In this document: one piece after another, positions 1 to 4,684 of the stretch
How positions within the stretch are numbered: the stretch's first letter is position 1
Layout: every line of letters begins with the position of its first letter
Source of the DNA: Proteobacteria bacterium UBA664
GTDB lineage: Bacteria; Pseudomonadota; Gammaproteobacteria; UBA7966
Direction: 5' to 3'
Assembly (NCBI GenBank): GCA_002299125.1
Contig: DBNU01000130.1
Span: 1-8,855 of the forward strand
DNA length: 8,855 nt
Position numbers and translations under genes: made by a program
Notes under the pieces: model-generated
The model's database searches: none
The model's input: only the letters and a program-made list of their open reading frames with translations
What the model was told of the DNA's origin: nothing

Positions 1-250
1 AGTCCGCCGGCCACCAGTCCTGTGAGTCGGTCATGAGCGCGTGCAGATCGCGCTTCAGCGCGGCGTAGTCGAGCCTGGCGAAGGCCTGCGCGTACTCGAA
101 TTGCGCGCCCAACGGGTTCGACCGCTCGGACTGCTGATGCAGCATGCGCAGGTTGAGTTGCTGCGGCCACCAGTCGCGATTGGAGCGGGCGTCGGGTGTC
201 GTGCGGGAACCGTGTACTGCGGCGTAGGGACACTGTGCTGCCGTGCTCAT
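1..250 (-). CDS. katG: Catalase-peroxidase KatG, N-terminal fragment (cut by window edge)
   Basis: KatG is a cytoplasmic bifunctional haem enzyme that removes hydrogen peroxide by catalase and broad peroxidase activity. Reverse-strand translation from the ATG at 250-248 gives 83 residues beginning MSTAAQCPYAAVHGS. Two segments are hallmark KatG N-terminus: NRDWWPQQLNLRMLHQ (about residues 24-39) and LDYAALKRDLHALMTDSQDW (60-79), the latter ending in WWPAD. The distal haem-pocket Arg/Trp/His segment normally follows directly, so it lies just outside the window and catalytic integrity cannot be judged. The start is supported by a GGAGGA Shine-Dalgarno 8 nt upstream. The gene is transcribed divergently from the YeeE operon, sharing a 218-nt control region. 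Family identification is firm; only the first tenth or so of the usual roughly 720-740 residues is visible. Confidence 0.95.
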   Translation of the reverse strand, partial: MSTAAQCPYAAVHGSRTTPDARSNRDWWPQQLNLRMLHQQSERSNPLGAQFEYAQAFARLDYAALKRDLHALMTDSQDWWPAD

Positions 251-258
251 GGTGCTCG

Positions 259-264
259 TCCTCC
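259..264 (-). promoter_or_regulatory. Ribosome binding site of katG
   Basis: The minus strand reads GGAGGA eight bases before the katG ATG at 250. This near-perfect Shine-Dalgarno fixes the start and argues for strong translation. Confidence 0.8.
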
Positions 265-403
265 GGGTTGTGTTGTGGTTCGGGAGCCGTCGGCCTCGGC
301 CGCGAGCGAAGCGGCTGGCTGGGCGCCGCGGGCCAGGTCCCGAAGAGAGTCTAGAAGGTGGAAGCCGAGCGGGCTTGAGCGGGGTCGTCATGCCGGGCGA
401 GCG

Positions 404-432
404 CAGTCACGGGTAGGCATTTCCGCTAGACT
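404..432 (+). promoter_or_regulatory. Candidate promoter of the YeeE/haem operon
   Basis: TAGACT (427-432) is a fair -10 hexamer ending 36 nt before the ATG at 469. Seventeen bases upstream, CAGTCA (404-409) matches the -35 consensus at only 3 of 6 positions, so an activator or another sigma factor may be involved. The block around the -10 (418-437) recurs with 16 of 20 identical bases at 8254-8273 ahead of the GacA-like gene, which gives it some extra weight. Confidence 0.3.
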
Positions 433-468
433 GCCGCCGCGCCTCACAGCCGATGGAGAAGAAGTTTC

Positions 469-888
469 ATGTTGCCCGACTACGCGCTACCCGGCCCCGG
501 CTTTCTTGGCGGCCTGTTGATTGGCCTCGCGGCCGCACTCATGTTGCTCGGTACGGGCCGCATCGCCGGTGTGTCCGGCCTCGTCGCCAAAAGCCTCGCC
601 CTGGGTGGCGATGCGCCCTGGCGCGTCGCTTTTGCCTTCACGATCGGTCTGCCCCTCGGGGCCGCGCTCGTGGTCGCATTCATCGGGCCGGTGCCGGTGA
701 CCTTCCCGGATCTGCCCGCGACCCTCATCACCGGCGGCCTGCTGGTGGGGCTTGGCAGCCGCATGGGCAGTGGTTGCACCAGCGGTCACGGCGTCTGTGG
801 CCTCTCGCGGCTGTCCACGCGCTCGGTGGTGGCAACGCTGACCTTCATGGCGACCGGCATGGTCACCGTCGGGCTCATGGGGTCCTGA
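469..888 (+). CDS. YeeE/YedE-family (sulfur transport) membrane protein, N-terminal half-size subunit
   Basis: This 139-residue inner-membrane protein belongs to the YeeE/YedE (Sulf_transp) family, members of which import thiosulfate or related sulfur species. Hydrophobic segments are visible at about 11-30, 51-73, 84-97 and 118-138. The diagnostic loop GSGCTSGHGVCGLSRLSTRS (about 100-120) carries Cys103 and Cys110; Cys in this position is the conserved substrate-contacting type in the family. The protein is about half the length of single-chain YeeE, and the other half is encoded next door. This split arrangement is known in proteobacteria (for example pmpA/pmpB-type pairs). The ATG at 469 is preceded by GGAGAAG (455-461) and gives a natural N-terminus. 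Substrate is inferred from family only; sulfide-derived species or thiosulfate are most likely. Confidence 0.85.
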   Translation: MLPDYALPGPGFLGGLLIGLAAALMLLGTGRIAGVSGLVAKSLALGGDAPWRVAFAFTIGLPLGAALVVAFIGPVPVTFPDLPATLITGGLLVGLGSRMGSGCTSGHGVCGLSRLSTRSVVATLTFMATGMVTVGLMGS

Positions 889-890
889 GC

Positions 891-1334
891 ATGCAGACCC
901 TTATCGCTCTGGTTGCTGGGGTTATCTTCGGTGTGGGGCTCGCGCTGAGCGGCATGCTCGATCCCGACCGTGTGCGCGGTTTCCTTGCCGTCACCGGGCG
1001 CTGGGACCCGACCCTCGCCTTTGTGATGGGCGGCGCCCTGCTGCCGATGATCGTGGCCTGGCGTCTGCGGCCCGCCCTGTCGCAACCGCTGGCCGGCAAG
1101 CGCTGGCACGTGCCGGGCACACGTGGCGTGACGGGTGAACTGATCATCGGGGCGGTTCTCTTCGGTGCCGGTTGGGGCATCGCGGGTCTCTGCCCGGGGC
1201 CGGCCATCGCGAACCTCGCGGTCGCACCCTGGGCGGCCCTGACTTTCCTGGTGGCGATGGTGGCGGGCATGGCGCTGCACACCTTCGCCGGGCGGCTCGG
1301 GCGGGCGGCGGGAGGGGGCGGTGGCCACCCCTGA
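891..1334 (+). CDS. YeeE/YedE-family membrane protein, C-terminal half-size subunit (DUF6691 type)
   Basis: This 147-residue membrane protein should pair with the preceding gene to form a complete YeeE-like transporter. Family signatures are GLALSGMLDPDRVRGFL (about 16-32), the following WDPTLAFVMGGA, and GAGWGIAGLCPGPAI (about 92-106) with Cys101, the counterpart of the Cys loop in the first half. About four hydrophobic stretches are present, and the C-terminus ends in a Gly-rich tail. The ATG at 891 was chosen although the frame is open back to 453: it lies 2 nt after the upstream stop, gives a membrane-type N-terminus at once, and the upstream part only shadows the first subunit. No strong Shine-Dalgarno is visible (a G run at 879-882), which fits translational coupling. 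The 3' end overlaps the next gene by 14 nt. Confidence 0.85.
   Translation: MQTLIALVAGVIFGVGLALSGMLDPDRVRGFLAVTGRWDPTLAFVMGGALLPMIVAWRLRPALSQPLAGKRWHVPGTRGVTGELIIGAVLFGAGWGIAGLCPGPAIANLAVAPWAALTFLVAMVAGMALHTFAGRLGRAAGGGGGHP
1311..1315 (+). promoter_or_regulatory. Ribosome binding site supporting a GTG start at 1321
   Basis: GGAGG lies five bases before GTG 1321, inside the 3' end of the preceding gene. It supports this GTG over a second in-frame GTG at 1345, which has no comparable site and would shorten the n-region of the signal peptide. Confidence 0.6.
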
Positions 1335-2061
1335 GCAGCAGCATGTGTGTGCCCGTGAGCGCTGCCGCTGCGGGCTCGGGCCGCTGCATGGTGCGGCAGG
1401 TGCCCTGTTCGGGGTCCTGCTGTTGCTCGGATTGCTTCCCGCGCAAGCCGAAGTCGTCGATCCGCCCCCCTTGAGCCCCCCGGCCTCTATGCCCCCTGCT
1501 GCAGGACTCATGTCGGTGGGCTCGACCGCAGCAGCCGAGCCGGTCACCGATCCCGCCGTACTCGAACGCTCGCGTCGCCTGGCAGACACGTTCATGGGCG
1601 AGCTGCAGGCCGCCCTCGGCGAGGCCGTGGCGAAGGGGGGGCTCATGGGGGCCGTCGCCGTGTGCCGGGAGCGCGCGCCGGCCATCGCAGAGCGGCTGTC
1701 GCGCGCGAGCGGCGCGCTCGTCAGCCGACAGGCCCGCCGCAACCGCAACCCGGATGCAGCGCCGGACGCCGTCACACTGGCCCTGTTGCCAGCCTTCGAG
1801 GCAGAGCCCTTGCTGGCCCCGGGCAGGCCGCGCGAGCAGCTCGTGGCCTACGCGGGCCCCACTGGCCGGCACCTCCGCTACCTGCGCGCCATTCCTACGG
1901 CGCCCACATGCCTCGGCTGCCACGGCACGCAGATCGATACGGCCGTGCAGGCGGCCATCGACGCCCACTATCCGCAGGATCGTGCCACCGGCTTCGCCGT
2001 GGGCGACCTGCGCGGTGTGTTCGCCATCGATTGGCCCCCCGTGGCTGCCGATCCGGAGTAA
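1321..2061 (+). CDS. Exported c-type haem protein, DUF3365/Tll0287-like
   Basis: The product is a 246-residue predicted periplasmic protein. An Arg-containing n-region, a hydrophobic core (about 25-40) and an AQA cleavage site after residue 43 form a Sec signal peptide. A Pro/Ala-rich linker (about 47-75) follows. The remainder resembles DUF3365 (Tll0287-like) haem domains: a helical start LERSRRLADTFMGELQAAL, a conserved-type Cys at 115 (AVCRERAPAIAERLS), then RQARRNRNPDAAPD, YLRAIPTAPTCLGCHG and a C-terminal GDLRGVFAIDWP. Cys197-Leu-Gly-Cys200-His201 is a classical covalent haem c site. Such domains occur alone or as sensor modules of signalling proteins; this one has no fused output domain. 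It starts inside the preceding gene and the next begins 8 nt after it. It probably senses or shuttles electrons for the sulfur-linked operon; that role is inference. Confidence 0.8.
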   Translation: MATPEQQHVCARERCRCGLGPLHGAAGALFGVLLLLGLLPAQAEVVDPPPLSPPASMPPAAGLMSVGSTAAAEPVTDPAVLERSRRLADTFMGELQAALGEAVAKGGLMGAVAVCRERAPAIAERLSRASGALVSRQARRNRNPDAAPDAVTLALLPAFEAEPLLAPGRPREQLVAYAGPTGRHLRYLRAIPTAPTCLGCHGTQIDTAVQAAIDAHYPQDRATGFAVGDLRGVFAIDWPPVAADPE

Positions 2062-2069
2062 CCCGAGTG

Positions 2070-2870
2070 ATGCACGCGGGTGCGTGGCGGCGGTGGTCAC
2101 TGGCCCTTGCGGCTGGCGTGTTGTGCGCCGGTGCCGCGCAGTCGGAACCCACGACCATCGAAGTGCGGGTGCTGAGCGAAGGCGCGAAGTTCATGGGCGA
2201 TCGCACCGGCGGGGCGCGCGTGACGCTGGTTGATGTCGCCCAGGGAAGGGTGCTTGCCACGGGCGTCACCGCCGGCGGCACGGGCGATACCGAACGGATC
2301 ATGCAGGCGAGCGGGCGCAGCCCCCATCTGGTGACGCCCGAGACCGCCGTCTTTCGCACCGTGCTGGACCTCACGGCCCCGCTGCGCGTGCGGGCAGAGG
2401 TGGAGGGGCCGCTCGGTCTGCCGCACGTGGCGGCGCGGGTGACGGCGGAGCGCTGGATCCTGCCGGGCCTCGGGACGGGGCCGGGCAACGGCTGGGTGCT
2501 GGAACTGCCCGGCATGGCGGTCACGATCATTCATCCCGCGCCCGGGACGCACCTGTCGCTGCCGGCCGACGAGGCCATCGAGGTGGTCGTGGAGGTGATG
2601 ATGCTCTGTGGCTGTCCGTTGAGTCCGGGCGGTCTGTGGGATGCCAATCAGCAGCGGGTCGAGGTATCCGCCGAGGCACCCGAGAGCGGTCCTCCCCAGC
2701 GAGTGACACTCGCTTACGCGGGGGAACCCAACCGCTTCTCCGGTCGCCTGCCGCTGGCTGGGGCGGGGCGCTGGACCCTCACCGTCACCGCCTTCGACAC
2801 CCGCACGGGTACCACCGGTCTGGCCCGCTGCGAGATCCTGGTCGGCGACGAGGCGCACAGTTCGCGCTGA
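2070..2870 (+). CDS. Exported beta-rich protein of unknown family with CxC motif
   Basis: I do not recognise this 266-residue protein. It starts with a short positively charged segment (AWRRW) and an Ala-rich hydrophobic core (about 10-23), a Sec signal peptide probably cleaved near AQS/EP (residue 25). The sequence before Cys19 does not form a lipobox. The mature part reads as two beta-rich halves: about 28-135 (IEVRVLSEGAKFMGD, ARVTLVDVAQGRVLATG) and about 150-266, where IHPAPGTHLSLP and RWTLTVTAFDTRTGTTG look immunoglobulin- or transthyretin-like. Between them, MMLCGCPLSPGGLWD places Cys180 and Cys182 in a CxC arrangement, and Cys254 lies near the end; CxC can bind metal or a sulfur adduct. 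The ATG at 2070 (GGAG at 2055-2058) follows the haem-protein stop by 8 nt; an in-frame GTG at 2067 is an alternative. Same operon; function unknown. Confidence 0.75.
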   Translation: MHAGAWRRWSLALAAGVLCAGAAQSEPTTIEVRVLSEGAKFMGDRTGGARVTLVDVAQGRVLATGVTAGGTGDTERIMQASGRSPHLVTPETAVFRTVLDLTAPLRVRAEVEGPLGLPHVAARVTAERWILPGLGTGPGNGWVLELPGMAVTIIHPAPGTHLSLPADEAIEVVVEVMMLCGCPLSPGGLWDANQQRVEVSAEAPESGPPQRVTLAYAGEPNRFSGRLPLAGAGRWTLTVTAFDTRTGTTGLARCEILVGDEAHSSR

Positions 2871-2876
2871 GCGGAG

Positions 2877-3023
2877 ATGTCGGTCAAGCGCAGGGCTCGC
2901 CAGCCGCTGTCGCGCGTGCCACACTCAGCGCCCCGGATGCAAGGATCTTCGCACCTCCGGGACGAGTCCTCGGCGGCGGTCGTTCCGGCAAGCATGCCCG
3001 AGGCCTTCTTCGTCACCTCATGA
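2877..3023 (+). CDS. Possible 48-residue small ORF bridging to the EAL gene
   Basis: An ATG at 2877, six bases after the stop of the preceding gene and in the same frame, opens a 48-residue reading frame starting MSVKRRARQPLSRVP. Its TGA (3021-3023) overlaps the proposed ATG (3020) of the EAL gene as ATGA, a layout typical of coupled genes. Against it: the only Shine-Dalgarno-like GGAG touches the ATG with no spacing, the protein resembles nothing I know, and short open frames are common at this GC content. It could be a leader peptide, the frameshifted tail of a neighbour, or chance. A shorter in-frame start exists at 2937. Confidence 0.15.
   Translation: MSVKRRARQPLSRVPHSAPRMQGSSHLRDESSAAVVPASMPEAFFVTS
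2932..2961 (+). other. Imperfect hairpin between the two modules
   Basis: CCCGGA (2932-2937), TGC (2938-2940) and AAG (2941-2943) can pair with CTT (2947-2949), GCA (2951-2953) and TCCGGG (2956-2961). This gives 12 pairs around a GAT loop with bulges of one and two bases. No T-run follows, so it is not a textbook intrinsic terminator. It lies between the YeeE/haem operon and the EAL gene and could act as a weak attenuator, an RNA-stability element or nothing. I see no good promoter in 2871-3019. Confidence 0.25.
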
Positions 3024-4588
3024 ACGGTGCCTCCGCCGAGCGGAGCCGCTGGGGCCGGTGTGCTTGCTTGAGTGATCCCGAAGAGGTCCAACACCCCCGC
3101 ACCCTGAACGGGTCTCCGGCGCGCGCGGTCCCCTCCGGTGTGCTCCGGCTGCTCGTGAGCGACACCGGTCGGGTCGACGGGATCGACGTCATGGGGGCAG
3201 TGGTTGGTGTACCGCAGCTCGGCGCGCCCCTTATCACGGGCTATCACCCGGACGACATCGACACCATCAGCGGCCATCTCGGCCGTCTGACCGCGCGCGA
3301 TGGAGCGGTGGCGCACTGGGATGCACGGGTCTTCCACCGCGACGACTGGCTCTGGGTCTACGAGTACGCCATCGGGCGTGGATTCGGCGGTATCGACCTC
3401 ATCCGCGTGTTTCCCGGTCGTCCGACTACCCAACACCGAGCGGTCGCGCCGGGCGATGGCACCGTCCTCACGCAGGTCGTCATCGTGGTTCGGAGCAAGG
3501 TCGATGAGCCACTGCATCCGTCACTGACGCGCGGCATCGAGACGATCCTCGATGGCTGGACGACGGTGATCGACGATTGGGTCACAGCGCCTGATGGTGG
3601 CTACCGGGCCGTGATGCGCAATTGCGGGCTTGCACAGGGTGAGGTCGTGGCGGGGGAATTGCGAGCCGCGCTGGGGCGCTCCCTGGGTGCCGCGGCCGAG
3701 GGGTTGTCACTGACGGTGACCGAGGTCGATCAGGGTCATGCCGGCACCGTCCTCGCTGAGGCGTGGCCTCCCCTGCAGCCGGTCGGTCGGACCGCGAGTC
3801 AAGCCGTCAGCCCCGGTGTCCTGCACGAGTATTCCGCAGGACTGCTGCCGGCACTCAACGAGCAGCGTCTGCTGCTCCATATCCAGCCGATTACCCGCAT
3901 CGGCGCTGACGCGGAAGAGCCGGTGGTCGCAGCCGAATTCCTGCTGCGGGTACGCAACGGCGACGGTCTGGTGGAAAGGCCGGGTCTGCGTCTGCTGGAG
4001 ACGGAGCGTACCGGTGCCATGCACCGGGTGGATCGCTGGGTAGTGAGCCGCGCCTGCGCGTTGCTCGCCGAATGGCCGGAGGCCCTGTCGCGACTCGACT
4101 TCGTGACCGTCAATCTCTCGGGCCCCTCACTCGGGCAACCGGATTTCCTCGCGCATGTGCTGCGGCAGTTCCGCGCGACCGGTCTGTCACCGGAAAAACT
4201 CTGCTTCGAGATCACCGAGACGGCCGCCATCCCCGACATCCGCCAGGCCTGCATGCTCATCGAGGCCTTGCAGCGCCGCGGTTGCCGCTTTGCCCTCGAC
4301 GACTTCGGTGCCGGGCTTGCGTCCTTCCACCTCTTGCGCTCGCTGCCGGTGGATCTGCTGAAACTCGATGGGCGACTGTTCCGCGAGCCCCTGCGCCAAC
4401 TGGGGCTCCTGCGGCAATTGCAGCACCTGGGTGAGCGTCTCGGCAAGCGCACGGTCGCCGAGCACGTGGAGACGGAGGGCGTGCGCAACGCGCTGCGTGA
4501 GATCGGCGTGGATTACGCGCAGGGGCACCTCTTCGGCGAACCCGAGGCCCCGGAGGCCTTCTTCGGTCGGCTGACACTGTCCAACTGA
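3020..4588 (+). CDS. PAS-like/EAL-domain cyclic-di-GMP phosphodiesterase
   Basis: EAL enzymes hydrolyse c-di-GMP to pGpG in the cytoplasm, lowering the signal that favours biofilm over motility. In the 522-residue product the C-terminal half (about 280-520) is an EAL domain with the catalytic set: Glu306 of EFLLR (the EAL position, Phe replacing Ala), Asn365 (VNLSG), Glu397 and Glu400 (FEITET), Asp427-Asp428 (DDFGAG), Lys448 (LKLDG), Glu484 (AEHVETEG) and Gln501 (QGHLFG). Spacing is normal, so it is probably active. Residues about 40-130 look PAS-like (GYHPDDIDT, then WLWVYEYAIG). The stretch about 150-275 may be a worn GGDEF remnant (GELRAALGRS), but no GGDEF motif is present. No transmembrane segment or signal peptide is evident. 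The start is uncertain: ATG 3020 lacks a clear Shine-Dalgarno, and in-frame GTG 3140 or ATG 3191 are alternatives. The DUF1631/PilZ gene follows at 96 nt. Confidence 0.85.
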   Translation: MNGASAERSRWGRCACLSDPEEVQHPRTLNGSPARAVPSGVLRLLVSDTGRVDGIDVMGAVVGVPQLGAPLITGYHPDDIDTISGHLGRLTARDGAVAHWDARVFHRDDWLWVYEYAIGRGFGGIDLIRVFPGRPTTQHRAVAPGDGTVLTQVVIVVRSKVDEPLHPSLTRGIETILDGWTTVIDDWVTAPDGGYRAVMRNCGLAQGEVVAGELRAALGRSLGAAAEGLSLTVTEVDQGHAGTVLAEAWPPLQPVGRTASQAVSPGVLHEYSAGLLPALNEQRLLLHIQPITRIGADAEEPVVAAEFLLRVRNGDGLVERPGLRLLETERTGAMHRVDRWVVSRACALLAEWPEALSRLDFVTVNLSGPSLGQPDFLAHVLRQFRATGLSPEKLCFEITETAAIPDIRQACMLIEALQRRGCRFALDDFGAGLASFHLLRSLPVDLLKLDGRLFREPLRQLGLLRQLQHLGERLGKRTVAEHVETEGVRNALREIGVDYAQGHLFGEPEAPEAFFGRLTLSN

Positions 4589-4684
4589 GCGCCGGAACAC
4601 CCGGTGCGAGCGACCCCTGGCTCAATCGCGCCCGGGTCGCGGCCGCTATCCCTGACGCAGCCCTCGCCACGGATCGCTCGCCCC

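Larger units (their letters stand above)
251..468. promoter_or_regulatory. Divergent control region between katG and the YeeE operon
   Basis: These 218 bases lie between two divergent starts and hold no convincing gene on either strand. A TAGACT hexamer resembling a -10 box occurs once per direction: plus strand 427-432, facing the YeeE operon, and minus strand 353-348, facing katG. The minus copy lies in a TCTAGA palindrome (350-355) and has no good -35 at 16-18 bp spacing. I see no clear OxyR-type array of four ATAG/CTAT elements, so peroxide control of katG is plausible from the family but not shown here. Confidence 0.5.

Noticed and set aside
350..355. TCTAGA palindrome in the divergent region as an operator
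   Set aside because: Six bases alone are too short; no extended symmetric arms were found around it.
251..468. OxyR site for katG
   Set aside because: Searched by eye for the spaced ATAG/CTAT pattern on both strands and did not find it.
41..520. Plus-strand open frame of 159 codons across katG and the divergent gap
   Set aside because: It overlaps the securely identified katG N-terminus antisense and the start of the YeeE gene, and its translation is Arg/Gly/Ala-rich without a family match.
453..890. Upstream extension of the second YeeE subunit frame
   Set aside because: It overlaps the first subunit completely; the membrane-protein signature begins only at ATG 891.
786..1775. Minus-strand open frame of about 329 codons opposite the YeeE and haem genes
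   Set aside because: Composition is Arg/Pro/Ser-rich with no domain, as expected for the antisense of GC-rich coding DNA. The plus strand carries recognisable families.
2636..3019. Upstream extension of the EAL reading frame
   Set aside because: The frame is open back to 2636, but that part overlaps the 3' end of the exported CxC protein and reads as low-complexity sequence.
4604..4684. GTG start giving 27 more residues on the DUF1631 protein
   Set aside because: The extra residues are Pro/Ser/Arg-rich without domain content, and ATG 4685 directly precedes the PilZ domain. Neither start has a convincing Shine-Dalgarno, so this is a preference, not proof.
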